DNA of 64,000 nucleotides from Paenibacillus daejeonensis DSM 15491 (lineage in GTDB: Bacteria > Bacillota > Bacilli > Paenibacillales > Paenibacillaceae): NCBI RefSeq assembly GCF_000378385.1, contig NZ_KB899665.1, forward strand, positions 354,752 to 418,751. The letters run 5' to 3'. Positions 34,619 through 44,907 of the stretch are shown in pieces (positions within the stretch are counted from its first letter, which is position 1; every line of letters begins with the position of its first letter). The notes below the pieces were generated by a model. The model had not been told where the DNA came from and searched no databases. It saw nothing but the letters and a program-made list of their open reading frames with translations. Position numbers and translations under genes: made by a program.

Positions 34619-35416
34619 ATGGGACGAACGGTAGGAGATTTTTTGCAAGTTGTGGAAGCGTTATCAGGGACCGCCGACTCCAGTGGTGTGGACGGATTGG
34701 TCTGTGGAGACCCCGAATCTATCCTCACTGGTGTGGCTGTCGTCTTCTCCGCAACCCTGCCAGTATTGGAGGCGACTGTGGCATCCGGCGCCAATCTGAT
34801 TATCGCCCATGAAGGCGTCTATTATCGACATCACGCTGGCGAGGATTGGCTGTCTCAAGATAGTGTGTATCGTCAGAAAAAAGAGTGGATCACCTCGCAA
34901 GGTCTGTCGATCTGGCGCAATCACGATGGATGGCACCGCAGAGTACCAGATGGCATCATGCAGGGCTTGGTTCATACACTTGGCTGGGATGACCGGATCG
35001 ATACGTATCTGCCCACAGCGGCGGTTGCAACGATTCCGCCTGTCCCGCTTGCGACGCTTGCCAAGGAGTTGAAGTTCCGGCTGGCTGCACCGTTTATTCG
35101 ATTGGGTGGCGATCCGGCTATGATTAGCAGACGAATTGGTCTGCTGGCAGGCTACCGGGGCAACATGGAACAGGCGCTGCCGCTGCTCCAGGAGCATGGC
35201 GTCGATACCTTGATTGCCGGGGAGGGGCCGGAATGGGAATTGCCGGAGTACATGACGGATGCCTGCCATCAAGGGGGAGGCCGGGGACTGCTGATGGTCG
35301 GCCATGCGGTGAGTGAGGAGCCGGGTATGCGTTATCTGGCGGAGGAGTTGCAGTCACTCGTCCCGGATGTACAGATTCATTATATCGCCGGCCCGGCACC
35401 GCTCTCCGTGATTTAG
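34619..35416 (+). CDS. Nif3-like dinuclear metal centre protein
   Basis: Member of the NIF3/YqfO (DUF34) family, 265 residues. Metal-ligand motifs are visible: LIIAHEGVYYRHH near residues 60-72, where the family usually has HHP, an IAGEGPEWE segment, and GHAVSEEPGM near the end. The family forms hexamers with a two-metal centre; its exact reaction is debated, and GTP cyclohydrolase-like activity is suspected in some. It ends 13 bp from the converging AraC-type gene. Confidence 0.86.
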   Translation: MGRTVGDFLQVVEALSGTADSSGVDGLVCGDPESILTGVAVVFSATLPVLEATVASGANLIIAHEGVYYRHHAGEDWLSQDSVYRQKKEWITSQGLSIWRNHDGWHRRVPDGIMQGLVHTLGWDDRIDTYLPTAAVATIPPVPLATLAKELKFRLAAPFIRLGGDPAMISRRIGLLAGYRGNMEQALPLLQEHGVDTLIAGEGPEWELPEYMTDACHQGGGRGLLMVGHAVSEEPGMRYLAEELQSLVPDVQIHYIAGPAPLSVI

Positions 35417-35428
35417 AAGAGCGGTGAC

Positions 35429-36220
35429 TCAATCGAGAGGAATCCTCCGGGCCACCGAGGGGGAATATCCTTTGACGGAGCGGAAGACGTTGCTGAAGTA
35501 GCTGATATCCTGGAACCCGCAGCGCTCAGCGACCTCAGCGACACGAAAACCTCCAGCAGCAAGCATCATTTCGGCGTGATTCACCCGGATCATGTTGACG
35601 AATTGCTTGAAGGTTGAACCAGTATCCTGCTTGAAGCGCTTGCCAAAATAAACCGGGTGGAGCCCAGTTAACTCCGCTATGGTTTCCAAGCGCAGGGGCT
35701 CGGCATAGTGGTCGGTGATATACGCTCTTGCCATTGCCATCCGTTCATCGGTCTGGCGTCCTGGTCCGAGCCGTGCCGCCAGCAGCAGCAATCGGTGAAC
35801 AATCAGCAGGAATAATCCTTTGGCCTGCAGCTCGTAGCCCTGCTGCTTGGTCATCCAGACCTGCGTGAATTCTTTTAACAAACGTATCATCTCCGGTGAC
35901 TGGCAGCCCTTGGTTACGGTCGACAGCGGCAGGGTCGGCACGGCTACAGGATGGAGATAAAAGTTAAAGGCATAAGAATGCATGGGATTATCGGAGCGGG
36001 TCGTCGCTTCCCGGACACTGTGGGGAGGAATGTAGAGCAGGTCGCCAGCTTCGACGGAAACCAACCGCTCATCCACATAATAGTCGGCTTGGCCGGAAAC
36101 GACAAAGGTCAGGTCATGAAAACCGATTCGCTGTCTAATAATCTCCCAGTCGGGATAGCAGCGGCGGTCAACGAACAGGAAGACTTCGGGGTCCATGCTG
36201 GCATAGCGGGTCAAGTCCAT
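35429..36220 (-). CDS. AraC-family transcriptional regulator
   Basis: A 263-residue regulator. The N-terminal cupin-like sensor (about 15-110) has [20 protein letters not shown], and the C-terminal pair of helix-turn-helix motifs has [20 protein letters not shown] then [20 protein letters not shown]. It is transcribed away from the GH67 alpha-glucuronidase, so it probably activates that gene in response to a glucuronoxylan breakdown product (inference). Confidence 0.92.
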   Translation of the reverse strand: MDLTRYASMDPEVFLFVDRRCYPDWEIIRQRIGFHDLTFVVSGQADYYVDERLVSVEAGDLLYIPPHSVREATTRSDNPMHSYAFNFYLHPVAVPTLPLSTVTKGCQSPEMIRLLKEFTQVWMTKQQGYELQAKGLFLLIVHRLLLLAARLGPGRQTDERMAMARAYITDHYAEPLRLETIAELTGLHPVYFGKRFKQDTGSTFKQFVNMIRVNHAEMMLAAGGFRVAEVAERCGFQDISYFSNVFRSVKGYSPSVARRIPLD

Positions 36221-36308
36221 TCTACGTCCCCCCTTTGCTCTTGGATCTGTAAAAGCACAATTAGACGAATATGTTTATTATACCAGACGAGAGGCGGAGA
36301 AGAAGTAC

Positions 36309-38372
36309 ATGACTACATCGATTTATGAACAGCCTGGCTATCATGGCTGGTTGAATTACAGTCGAATTGAAGATGAACAGCTGCGCGCAGCTTATGCCAA
36401 CTACGGCTCCTCCATTACGGTACTGGGCGACTCCCCCATCCTGCAGTCGGCTGCAGAAGAGTTAACGACGGCCTTGGCGAGCCTGCTTGGCTTGGAGCCG
36501 GTCCGTCGGGAATCACTCTCCGGTGAGGGAATCCAAGGTATTGTAGCAGGTACGCGAGATGCGCTGAAGCAGTCCGTTCTGGAGGGCACAACCAAGGAGG
36601 AATTGGGAGACGAAGGATACGAGATTCGCACAGTGGATCGTGCCATCGTTGTGTCCGCAGAACAAGACAAAGGTGTTCTGTATGCGGTGTTTCATTTGTT
36701 GCGTCTGATTCAGACGGGGGAGTCTATTTCGCAACTGCAGATTACGGAACGACCGCTCAATAAACTGCGCATGATTAATCACTGGGACAATATGGACGGC
36801 TCCATTGAGCGTGGCTATGCCGGGCGCAGCATTTTCTTCAACGATTACAACTTTCGGGGCGACTCACGGAGGCTGAAGGATTACGCTCGGCTGCTAGCCT
36901 CGGTCGGACTTAACGCCGCAACCATTAATAATGTGAATGTGCATCGCATTGAGACTCAGCTGATTACCGAGCGTTACCTCCAGGACGTCGCTCAGGTCGC
37001 AGAGCAATTTCGGGCCTATGGCATCCAGTTGTACTTGAGCATCAACTACGCCGCCCCGATTGAACTTGGGGAACTCGATACAGCCGATCCCCTCGATCCA
37101 GACGTGAAGGCCTGGTGGGGGCGGCGTTGTGAGGAAATTTACCGGCATATTCCGGATTTTGGTGGTTTTCTCGTCAAGGCGGACTCCGAGTTCCGTCCGG
37201 GTCCATTCACGTACGGGCGTGATCATGCCGATGGTGCCAACATGCTCGCAGATGCCATAGCCCCCTACGGAGGCCAAGTCATCTGGCGATGCTTTGTCTA
37301 CAACTGCCTGCAGGACTGGCGGGACCGCACGACAGATCGTGCCCGGGCAGCGTACGACCACTTTATGCCGCTAGATGGGAAGTTCCGAAATAATGTGCTG
37401 CTGCAGATCAAGAATGGTCCGATGGACTTCCAGGTGCGTGAACCGGTGTCTCCTCTGTTTGGCGGGCTGGAGCAGACGCAGCACTTATTGGAGCTGCAGA
37501 TAACGCAGGAATACACGGGACAGCAGCGCCACCTGTTTTATCTGGTTCCGCAGTGGAAGACGATTCTCGACTTTGATACGCATGCCCGCGGCACGGGTTC
37601 AACTGTTGCCGAGGCTGCCAGCGGCCGCTTGTTCGGCCAACTGCTTGGCGGTATTGCTGCCGTCACCAGCATCGGCGATGATGCGAACTGGACGGGGCAT
37701 GGTTTGGCTCAGGCCAACCTATATGGCTATGGGCGGCTGACCTGGAACCCGGCGACGGCTGCGGAGGAGATTGCCTCCCATTGGATTCGCATGACATTTG
37801 GCGCCGATGCAGAGGTGGAGCGGGTTATCACGGATATGCTGTTGGCGTCCCCGGATATCTATGAATCGTATACTGCACCACTGGGTGTTGGTTGGATGGT
37901 GAACCCTAACCATCACTATGGGCCCAATGTGGATGGCTACGAGTATGCCAAGTGGGGCACGTATCATTTTGCAGATTGTCATGGTATCGGTGTCGACCGT
38001 ACGGTGGAGAGCGGTACGGGCTACGTTGCTCAGTACCACGAACCGTGGTCCAAGACATACAGCGCTGTGGAGACCTGTCCCGACGAATTGCTCTTGTTCT
38101 TCCATCATGTCCCTTATAGGCACAAGCTTCACTCGGGCAAGACCGTGATTCAGCATATCTATGATACACACTTCGAAGGCGCTGAGAAGGCAGCCGGATT
38201 GCTGGAGCAATGGGATTCGCTGCGCGACCGAATGGAGCCAGGCTTGCATGCAGGCGTTCGCGAACGTCTGGCTCATCAAGCGAAGCATGCCTGCGAGTGG
38301 CGGGACCAGATTAACACGTACTTTACCCGCAAATCGGGTATCGCCGATGAGCAAGGAAGAACGATTTTTTAA
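36309..38372 (+). CDS. aguA: GH67 alpha-glucuronidase
   Basis: Intracellular glycosidase of 687 residues that removes 4-O-methyl-glucuronic acid from the ends of short xylo-oligosaccharides. Family GH67 features: [20 protein letters not shown] in the barrel start, [20 protein letters not shown] with the presumed acid Glu, and [16 protein letters not shown] with the active-site Glu. There is no signal peptide, as expected for a cytosolic enzyme fed by aldouronate import. It is divergent from the AraC-type gene 88 bp upstream. No aldouronate transporter or xylanase gene is in the window. Confidence 0.94.
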   Translation: MTTSIYEQPGYHGWLNYSRIEDEQLRAAYANYGSSITVLGDSPILQSAAEELTTALASLLGLEPVRRESLSGEGIQGIVAGTRDALKQSVLEGTTKEELGDEGYEIRTVDRAIVVSAEQDKGVLYAVFHLLRLIQTGESISQLQITERPLNKLRMINHWDNMDGSIERGYAGRSIFFNDYNFRGDSRRLKDYARLLASVGLNAATINNVNVHRIETQLITERYLQDVAQVAEQFRAYGIQLYLSINYAAPIELGELDTADPLDPDVKAWWGRRCEEIYRHIPDFGGFLVKADSEFRPGPFTYGRDHADGANMLADAIAPYGGQVIWRCFVYNCLQDWRDRTTDRARAAYDHFMPLDGKFRNNVLLQIKNGPMDFQVREPVSPLFGGLEQTQHLLELQITQEYTGQQRHLFYLVPQWKTILDFDTHARGTGSTVAEAASGRLFGQLLGGIAAVTSIGDDANWTGHGLAQANLYGYGRLTWNPATAAEEIASHWIRMTFGADAEVERVITDMLLASPDIYESYTAPLGVGWMVNPNHHYGPNVDGYEYAKWGTYHFADCHGIGVDRTVESGTGYVAQYHEPWSKTYSAVETCPDELLLFFHHVPYRHKLHSGKTVIQHIYDTHFEGAEKAAGLLEQWDSLRDRMEPGLHAGVRERLAHQAKHACEWRDQINTYFTRKSGIADEQGRTIF

Positions 38373-38394
38373 GCTCTAACTCCATACCAAAGCA

Positions 38395-38423
38395 GGGCAG
38401 GCCGGATAAGGCTTGTCCTTATT
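38395..38423 (+). terminator. terminator after aguA
   Basis: Stem GGGCAGGCC / GGCTTGTCC with two G-T wobbles followed by TTATTT. Confidence 0.6.
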
Positions 38424-38621
38424 TGTCATTGCAGCCTTCTTTTTCAGAACTCTTAATCTACTCTTAAACTGGTTCGGATACGATACATGGAGTTGGCAGA
38501 AAGGGAGCCCGAGATGTCAATCGGCAGGACGGAGGGAAGGGAATGGTACATAGAAACAAGAGACGCCGGTATGCCAGCTTGTTGGAGATGTCGTGGAGAG
38601 AAAGAAAATGGAGGAAAGCAT

Positions 38622-41600
38622 GTGAGAACATTGATTAGATGTGCATTGGTACTAGTGCTTTTGTGGAGCGGTTTGTTTCCGCATCTCACACCGACAGCGA
38701 CAGCAGCTGAAGAAGGTCACGAACCCCTGGTGGTGCAGGAAATTGCTGCTGGCGGCAATGCCATGTTGGCATTGATGAGTGATGGAACCGTCCGATCGTG
38801 GGGAAGGAATACAGCAGGCCAACTGGGTGTCGGGTCCACGGGCAATCGAAATTATGCGTCAATCGTTATGCATGTTGAGGGACAGCCATTGCAAGGAATT
38901 GTGGCGATATCCTTAGGGTCGCAGCACGGTCTAGCCCTAAGTGAAGACGGCATCGTTTATTCCTGGGGAACGAATAACATGGGACAGCTAGGCCGCAGCG
39001 GTAGAGCGAATCTCGCCATGGAGATCGAAGGTTTCGACCAAAGAAAAATTAAGCAAATATCTGCTGGCGATTCCCATTCCCTGGCCCTTGATGAGGAAGG
39101 ACAAGTATGGGGTTGGGGACTGAATATGTATGGGGAGGTCGGTGATGGCAGCGGTACGTTTACGATTGGTCGTCCAAGCAAAGTCAGAGCGGCGCCAGGT
39201 GTAGAATTGCAAAATATTCAGGCTGTCGCGGCCGGTCAATTTCATTCGCTTGCGCTGTCCAATGATGGTCACGTGACCGGATGGGGGATGAACAGCAACG
39301 GTCAGCTGGGTGATGGCACACAGACCTCCCGGACTTATCCTGTGGCCGTCCGAGATACGAATGGACAAGATCCCTTAAGTGAAATTAAACAAATTTCCGC
39401 CAATGGGTATTCGTCATTTGCCCTCCGAACAGACGGTACAATGCGGGCATGGGGAGACAATAGCACGTATCAGCTGGGGACAGGAACAAACCATTTTTCA
39501 ATCCGGGCGGTTGTGGTCAGAGATCAGGATGGTGTTCCACTGGGCAACGTCGCTCGTGTTCATGCTGGCAGAGCTCACGTCACAGCCGTAGCTGAAGATG
39601 GCTCCTTGTGGACTTGGGGATCAAATAATGATCAACAATTAGGCTATCGGACGGACAGGACAGAGAACGGATTCGCCAGCAAGGTGATGGAAACCGAAAA
39701 TGGTCCGCTTACCGATGTCCAATCGGCAGTAGGTGGAAGCACGCAAACCAGTATCTTGCGGGCAGATGGCTCCGTATGGAGCGTAGGGAAGAACAGTGAT
39801 TACGTCCTGGGTGGAAACAGGCCGGAAGGACCGCAGGGAGTCGTACAACTCTTCACGCACATTACGCTCAGCGCTCGAAGTCAATCCAATTGGACGGGGG
39901 ATTCACCCCGCTCTGTAACAGCGGGTGAGGAGACCGAAGTGTCTTTTCAACTGGCAGACAACGAGGGGAAACAATTCCCAGTCGCTACTGATGACGTCGT
40001 GTTTACGACGACTAGCGGGACATTGGGGATTCCTGAGTATGCTGGGGACGGAATCTACACCGCGACCTTCCGTGCAGAACAAACGGGATCCGCAGTAATC
40101 TCGGCTGCGGTTAATGGTGTGGCGTCGCCCTTCAGCTTGTCCATGGAGATTACCGCGGGTGCGCCAAGCCGGACGGGCTCCTCGCTTCATGCGGGGCAGG
40201 AGCAAGTGACGGTTCACGAAACGGAGGGAGCCCTGATCCAACTGGAGCTTGGCGATGCATGGGGCAACCTCATCGATATCGACGCGGCGCGAATATCGAT
40301 TACCACGTCGTTGGGAACGGTTGGACCTATCACCAAGCTAACGCCCGGTGTGTATGAAGCGCAGCTGCATTCCACAGAGACAGGGACAGCCATCTTCGAA
40401 GTGTTGGTAGACGAGGAACCCTTGGAGCTGGAGACGAGTGTCGTGTTTATATCGGATGATCCAGATCCTGCGCGCTCGGTGTTCACCTCCAACCGGCAGT
40501 TCCTGCCTGCTGATGAAGAGCATCTGGCCACACTTGAATTGCAGATGTATGATCGGTTCGGCAACACGCTAACACAAAGCGGGGGCGACTTGCTGCTCAC
40601 CACCAGCTTGGGCAACATCGGTGCCGTGACCGAATCGGCCTTCGGCGTCTATACTGCTTCTCTGTCTTCCCTCACGCCAGGCCAAGCCGTGGTTCAGGCC
40701 TTCCTGGACGAGCAGCAGATGGGAGAGACTGTGGAAGTGGAGTTTGTTCCGCTTGTGGAACAATTATTATTCACGGAGGAGAGTTACGAAGTTGTTGTTG
40801 GGGAAAGCGTTCAGCCGCATGTTCTAGCCCGTTATTGGGATGAGGTTGAGCTAGACGTCACGCTCCAAACGACATTCGAAGTTTCAAATCCGGAACTCGC
40901 TTCAATCCAACCCGATGGTACAGTAACGGGTGAACAAGAGGGTGAGACCACACTGGTGGCGACATTCGGCGCCTACCAAGCGACCGTCCTACTCACCATT
41001 GCAGCACGGCCTGGCACGGACCCGGGGACGGATCCAGGTACAGATCCAGGAACGGATCCAGGTACAGATCCAGGAACGGATCCTGGCACGGACCCGGGAA
41101 CGGATCCAGGTACGGACCCGGGCACGGATCCCGGAACAGATCCCGGTACGGATCCAGGTACGGATCCAGGAATGGACCCAGGTACAGATCCGGGAACGGA
41201 TCCAGGTACGGACCCGGGCACGGATCCAGGTACGGACCCGGGCACGGATCCCGGAACAGATCCCGGTACGGATCCAGGTACGGATCCAGGAACGGACCCA
41301 GGTACAGATCCGGGCACGGATCCAGGTACGGACCCGGGCACGGATCCCGGCACGGATCCAGGTACGGACCCTGGCACGGATCCAGGTACGGATCCAGGAA
41401 CGGACCCGGGCACGGATCCAGGTACAGATCCAGGAACGGACCCTGGCACGGACCCGGGAACGGATCCCGGTACAGATCCAGGTACTGGCCCGGGGACTCC
41501 TCCCGGCTGGAGTCCAGGCCCCGGGTCTGGTGGCGGAAGCAATTCAGAAGACAATCCAGGGGAGACTCAGCCTGAGCAGCCTGTAACGGAAGATAATGAA

Positions 41601-42185
41601 GAGCCAGGAGGGGAGGCACCAGAAATGCCCGTACAGCCTCTGTTGTTAACAGATGTCGCAGGACATTGGGCACAAGAAGACATTGCTAGAGCTGTGAGAA
41701 TGGGGATCGTGTCGGGATATCCCGACCATACCTTCAAGCCGAGTGGCATCATAACAAGAGCTGAGTTCTTGGTCATGCTCAGTCGAGCGCTTGGACCAGT
41801 ACACGAATCCCTGACGATTCCCCGCATGCCAGAAAGAGATACATGGCCTGAATGGGCGCGTGAAGACATAGAACGCATGATGGAACGTGGGATCGTCCAA
41901 GGATACCCTGATGGAAAATTTTATCCATCTCGTCATTTGACTCGAACAGAAATGACCGCTATGGTTAGTCGGGCAATCCATTTGCCTATCACGGCAGTTC
42001 CGGCACAAACGACATTTGCTGATGATCTGGATATCCCAGCTTGGGCAAAACCGATGATCGCGACTGCTGCATCGTACAATCTGGTCAACGGGCGAGGGGA
42101 CAATTATTTTATTCCGGACGCCACGACAACACGAGCAGAGGCTGTCGTAGTCATTCTTAGAATGTTGGATTTATACCAAGGTTAA
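38622..42185 (+). CDS. RCC1-repeat / Ig-like / SLH surface protein
   Basis: Giant surface protein of about 1187 residues. A signal peptide (LIRCALVLVLLWSGLFPHL, cleavage near TATAA) is followed by an RCC1-like propeller (about 40-410) with repeats such as VRSWGRNTAGQLGVG and VWGWGLNMYGEVGDG. Then come about three filamin/invasin-type Ig modules (VSFQLADNEGKQFPVATDD; FTTTSGTLG; LLTTSLGNIG) and a BIG2-like module. A PGTD linker of about 39 four-residue repeats follows, and finally three SLH domains (TDVAGHWAQEDIARAV; GIVQGYPDGKFYPS; a third ending at the stop). The GTG at 38622 has GGAGG seven bases upstream and gives the clean signal peptide; an ATG at 38487 would add 45 residues that look non-coding. 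Role unknown; cell-surface binding is inferred. Confidence 0.88.
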   Translation: MRTLIRCALVLVLLWSGLFPHLTPTATAAEEGHEPLVVQEIAAGGNAMLALMSDGTVRSWGRNTAGQLGVGSTGNRNYASIVMHVEGQPLQGIVAISLGSQHGLALSEDGIVYSWGTNNMGQLGRSGRANLAMEIEGFDQRKIKQISAGDSHSLALDEEGQVWGWGLNMYGEVGDGSGTFTIGRPSKVRAAPGVELQNIQAVAAGQFHSLALSNDGHVTGWGMNSNGQLGDGTQTSRTYPVAVRDTNGQDPLSEIKQISANGYSSFALRTDGTMRAWGDNSTYQLGTGTNHFSIRAVVVRDQDGVPLGNVARVHAGRAHVTAVAEDGSLWTWGSNNDQQLGYRTDRTENGFASKVMETENGPLTDVQSAVGGSTQTSILRADGSVWSVGKNSDYVLGGNRPEGPQGVVQLFTHITLSARSQSNWTGDSPRSVTAGEETEVSFQLADNEGKQFPVATDDVVFTTTSGTLGIPEYAGDGIYTATFRAEQTGSAVISAAVNGVASPFSLSMEITAGAPSRTGSSLHAGQEQVTVHETEGALIQLELGDAWGNLIDIDAARISITTSLGTVGPITKLTPGVYEAQLHSTETGTAIFEVLVDEEPLELETSVVFISDDPDPARSVFTSNRQFLPADEEHLATLELQMYDRFGNTLTQSGGDLLLTTSLGNIGAVTESAFGVYTASLSSLTPGQAVVQAFLDEQQMGETVEVEFVPLVEQLLFTEESYEVVVGESVQPHVLARYWDEVELDVTLQTTFEVSNPELASIQPDGTVTGEQEGETTLVATFGAYQATVLLTIAARPGTDPGTDPGTDPGTDPGTDPGTDPGTDPGTDPGTDPGTDPGTDPGTDPGTDPGMDPGTDPGTDPGTDPGTDPGTDPGTDPGTDPGTDPGTDPGTDPGTDPGTDPGTDPGTDPGTDPGTDPGTDPGTDPGTDPGTDPGTDPGTDPGTDPGTDPGTDPGTGPGTPPGWSPGPGSGGGSNSEDNPGETQPEQPVTEDNEEPGGEAPEMPVQPLLLTDVAGHWAQEDIARAVRMGIVSGYPDHTFKPSGIITRAEFLVMLSRALGPVHESLTIPRMPERDTWPEWAREDIERMMERGIVQGYPDGKFYPSRHLTRTEMTAMVSRAIHLPITAVPAQTTFADDLDIPAWAKPMIATAASYNLVNGRGDNYFIPDATTTRAEAVVVILRMLDLYQG
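41020..41490 (+). repeat. 12-bp coding repeat (PGTD linker) with 120-bp duplication
   Basis: About 39 copies of a 12-bp unit like GGTACGGATCCA encoding P-G-T-D. Bases 41101-41220 are repeated as 41221-41340 with only two differences (41173/41293 and 41195/41315), so a ten-unit block was duplicated recently. One T-to-C difference makes a Met in place of Thr in the first block. Confidence 0.92.
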
Positions 42186-42195
42186 TGAAAAGGAA

Positions 42196-42238
42196 AAAGT
42201 TGGAGCAAAAACATCCTGTTTTCGCTCCAGCTTTTTTG
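42196..42238 (+). terminator. terminator after the SLH protein
   Basis: Stem AAAGTTGGAGC / GCTCCAGCTTT ending in TTTTTT. Confidence 0.85.
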
Positions 42239-42249
42239 TTCTGCCATCA

Positions 42250-42530
42250 GAGTAGGTTTAGCGTACCGAACGAGGTGCACTATGTTACTTAAATTGCACC
42301 ATCGTGCGGGAATCCGCTGAATTAGGTGCACAATGTTACTTGAATTGCACAACAATGGGGAAATCCCACCAACCACAGGTAAAAAGTTACTTGATACGAG
42401 GTGCAACCTGGGAAACGCACTAACCACAGGTAAAAGGTTACTTGAAACGCAGCGCAACCTGGGAAACTCACCAACCACAGGTAAAAGGTTACTTGAAACG
42501 CAGCGCAACCCGTGAGCGGCAATCAGGTAC
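42250..42530. repeat. intergenic tandem repeat array, 51-bp period
   Basis: Five units are aligned on the core GTTACTT at 42284, 42335, 42386, 42437 and 42488, each exactly 51 bp apart. The last three share CAGGTAAAAGGTTACTTGAA almost identically; the first two are diverged. No gene is supported between 42186 and 42698; minus-strand open frames here only reflect the 17-codon period. Confidence 0.9.
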
Positions 42531-42698
42531 ACAATGCAGCCTGTTGAAGAAAGGCTGAAGAGGCACGAAATCGACTCCGGGGACAACAGCAATTGGAATA
42601 TATCGGAAGATCGATCTGTGACAGTAAGCATACTTTTTAACAGCCTGACAATGGTATTTAATTGCCCCTTCGCACGTGGATCCGCCTCGTCCAACGAC

Positions 42699-43283
42699 CT
42701 AAACCAGGGTCGGAATGACCTTGTCGATGATGCCGTAAGCAACCGCCTCTTCGGCTGACATGAAGAAGTCGCGATCCATATCCCGTTCAATGCGGTCTGC
42801 CGGCTGGCCGGTTCGCTCTGCTGTGATGTGGACGATTTTTTCCCGAACTTGGAGGATGCGTCTGGCACTAATCGCGATGTCGCTAGCCTGGCCCTGGGCG
42901 CCACCGTGCGGCTGATGGATCATGATCTCGCTGTTAGGCAGGGCGTAGCGTTTACCCTTGGTGCCGGCAAGCAGCAGGAGCGAGGCAAAGGAAGCGGCAA
43001 ATCCGGTACAAATGGTATTCACCTGCGGGCTGATATATTGCATAGTATCGAATATGCTGAAGCCAGCTGTTGTCGACCCGCCCGGGCTGTTAATATACAT
43101 ATGGATGTCTTTATTCGGCTCTTCGGCATGCAGAAACAACAACTGCGCCACGACGCTGTTCGCCAGTGTGTCGTCAATCGCTGAGCCTACGAAGATAATG
43201 CGGTCTTTGAGCAGACGTGAGTAAATATCGTAGGTTCGCTCACCGCGGCTGCTTTGTTCAACGACATAAGGGATGGTGTTCAT
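42699..43283 (-). CDS. clpP: ATP-dependent Clp protease proteolytic subunit
   Basis: Serine protease subunit of 194 residues that forms the tetradecameric degradation chamber with a Clp ATPase. The catalytic triad is Ser98 in FAASFASLL, His123 in IMIHQPHGG and Asp172 in MDRDFFM, at the canonical positions. The residues after Ser98 (F-A-S) differ from the common M-G-A, so this may be a second ClpP paralogue. Stop and start match full length. A nested inverted repeat lies between it and the divergent sigma factor gene; no CtsR box is evident. Confidence 0.95.
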   Translation of the reverse strand: MNTIPYVVEQSSRGERTYDIYSRLLKDRIIFVGSAIDDTLANSVVAQLLFLHAEEPNKDIHMYINSPGGSTTAGFSIFDTMQYISPQVNTICTGFAASFASLLLLAGTKGKRYALPNSEIMIHQPHGGAQGQASDIAISARRILQVREKIVHITAERTGQPADRIERDMDRDFFMSAEEAVAYGIIDKVIPTLV

Positions 43284-43315
43284 GAGATCGCCTCCGTTTT
43301 GTGGTGTCGACCTGT

Positions 43316-43380
43316 AAACGAATGAAATCTCTTGAAAGATACGGCAGGAAGGCGTATCTTTTCGACCGGCTCATTCGTTT
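43316..43380. promoter_or_regulatory. nested inverted repeat between clpP and a sigma factor gene
   Basis: Outer perfect 10-bp arms AAACGAATGA (43316-43325) and TCATTCGTTT (43371-43380) enclose inner perfect 8-bp arms AAGATACG (43336-43343) and CGTATCTT (43353-43360). A TATACT box follows at 43382. It may be a shared operator or a structured leader. Confidence 0.55.
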
Positions 43381-43423
43381 GTATACTAGAAGCAGAATGG
43401 TGAAGAGAAAGGAGCGGGGAAGC

Positions 43424-44167
43424 ATGCGGATGAAATGGGAGGTTGCCGAACCTTCTAGCACCACCCCTGCCGATTTGCGGACAAAGCTGTACAGATACTG
43501 TCTTTCCCTGACCCGCATCGCGCAGGACGCGGAGGATCTCGTACAGGATACTCTGTTAAAGGCGGAGCTTCGAAGAGAGCGTCGCGGTGAGCATGCCAAT
43601 GAAGAGGCTTTGCTCATGCGGATGGCCAAGAATGCCTGGATTGATCACCTGCGGCGTGCCTTAAAGTACAAGGAGTTGTTGCAGCAGGAGCACAGAGAAG
43701 CGGAGGATCAACGTCAGGAAGGGGCGGATCGCGGGCGTGAACGGATGGCGGCGGCTTTTGCTGTCCTGCTGCGGGACTTGTCACCTCTGCAGCGCGAGGT
43801 GCTGCTGATGCGAGAAGTGCTGGGTTACTCTGCGATGGAATGTGCGGATAGGATGGAAACGACAGAAGGCTCGGTGAAGTCTCTGCTTCACCGGGCAAGG
43901 CGTGCCTTGAGCTGCGCCAGGTCGGCAGGTGTCGCGGTGGAAGAAGCGGCTTGTTCCCAACTGGAGGAAGCGACACTTGCCGTCATTGATGAAATGATCA
44001 ACGCCTATGTGCAGGGGGATATCGAACGACTGCTGCGTCTCGCCGCCACTGGCGCGTCCGAAGTTTATTTGGTCGAGGCCGTATCGACGCATCACACAGG
44101 TTCTCTCGTCAGTGCCACAACCAGTTACAGTGTTTGGTCCACAATGGAGCTGCGCCTTAGCGCTTAA
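43424..44167 (+). CDS. ECF-like sigma-70 factor with C-terminal extension
   Basis: A 247-residue sigma factor. Region 2 (KLYRYCLSLTRIAQDAEDLV with QDTLLKAE) and region 4 (LSPLQREVLLMREVLGYSAM, then TEGSVKSLLHRARRAL) are clear. About 75 residues follow; their start (EEATLAVIDEMINAYVQGDI) resembles the SnoaL-like extensions of some ECF groups, in which the extension acts in place of an anti-sigma factor. The domain here is short and ends oddly (SVWSTMELRLSA), so it may be truncated. AAAGGAG at 43408-43414 supports the ATG at 43424. Divergent from clpP and converging with the mug-like gene. Confidence 0.87.
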   Translation: MRMKWEVAEPSSTTPADLRTKLYRYCLSLTRIAQDAEDLVQDTLLKAELRRERRGEHANEEALLMRMAKNAWIDHLRRALKYKELLQQEHREAEDQRQEGADRGRERMAAAFAVLLRDLSPLQREVLLMREVLGYSAMECADRMETTEGSVKSLLHRARRALSCARSAGVAVEEAACSQLEEATLAVIDEMINAYVQGDIERLLRLAATGASEVYLVEAVSTHHTGSLVSATTSYSVWSTMELRLSA

Positions 44168-44212
44168 CGACGGAGTGCGGCTGTTCAATCCAACAGCTAG
44201 CCCACCTGCCTA

Positions 44213-44731
44213 TTACTCCTTCTCTCCCAGCAGGCCCGGAAGCTGCCGGTAGATGGCAATGACCTCATCAATCGGCATGCGGACGAGGCCGCTGGAGGAA
44301 GGGGCGACGAAGTCCGTCACGCCGGGGACGACAGGTTTCTTTTGCACGCCCCATGAGATGCTTCGTTGACCTGTCAGCTGCTCGTAGACGCCCTTGCCCA
44401 CATAACAGGCTACCTTAGGCTGACAGCGCTCCAGCTTCTTCTTGAGAAGCTCTGCCCCCTCCCGATATTCCTCTCGTGTAATCTCCGCTGCTGTGCGCGT
44501 CGGCCGCGCGACGATGTTCGTAAACCCGTATCCGTAATCCTTCAACAGCTCGCCATCCTGATCCGCCCGGTAGCGGCGCTCCGTCAAGCCAGCCTCGTGG
44601 ATAATCCGCCAGAAGCGGTTATGTGGATTCGCGTAATGATGACCCGACTCACCGGATCTCAAGCTAGGGTTGAAGCCCACGAACAAAAGCTTCAGGTCAT
44701 CGGACAAATGGTCTGGTATGCTGGTCTGCAT
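44213..44731 (-). CDS. mug: mismatch-specific DNA glycosylase (Mug/UDG family)
   Basis: Removes uracil or thymine from G:U and G:T mispairs (172 residues). Family motif 1, GFNPSLRSGESGHHYA, carries the Asn typical of Mug; motif 2 is seen in APSSSGLVRMP. YGYGFTNIVARPTR and VACYVGKGVYEQL complete the fold. The enzyme is cytosolic and encoded alone on the minus strand. Confidence 0.92.
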   Translation of the reverse strand: MQTSIPDHLSDDLKLLFVGFNPSLRSGESGHHYANPHNRFWRIIHEAGLTERRYRADQDGELLKDYGYGFTNIVARPTRTAAEITREEYREGAELLKKKLERCQPKVACYVGKGVYEQLTGQRSISWGVQKKPVVPGVTDFVAPSSSGLVRMPIDEVIAIYRQLPGLLGEKE

Positions 44732-44831
44732 CGGCTGTCCCTCCGTTTCTGTCTGAACTGTACGCTCTAGTATAACTTAACCCGTTGGACAGATCACGTT
44801 TACAAGAACCACGGCTTGCCTGATTTTGTTC

Positions 44832-44878
44832 AAAAAAAATCCCTCCCGTTGCTACTGGATACCCAATAGACGGAAGGA
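44832..44878 (-). terminator. terminator of the XRE-DUF6442 operon
   Basis: Minus-strand long hairpin with outer arms CCTTCCGT / ACGGGAGG and inner CTATTGG / CCAGTAG, followed by TTTTTTTT. Confidence 0.88.
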
Positions 44879-44907
44879 ACAGGTGAAAAGTTAATGATAA
44901 GGGAGGA

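Noticed and set aside
40973-41673. Minus-strand open frames of VPGS-type repeats opposite the PGTD linker
   Set aside because: They mirror the 12-bp coding repeat of the surface protein on the plus strand.
42182-42904. Minus-strand open frame covering the array downstream of clpP
   Set aside because: It spans the 51-bp array and overlaps the clpP coding region in another frame; the peptide is repetitive.
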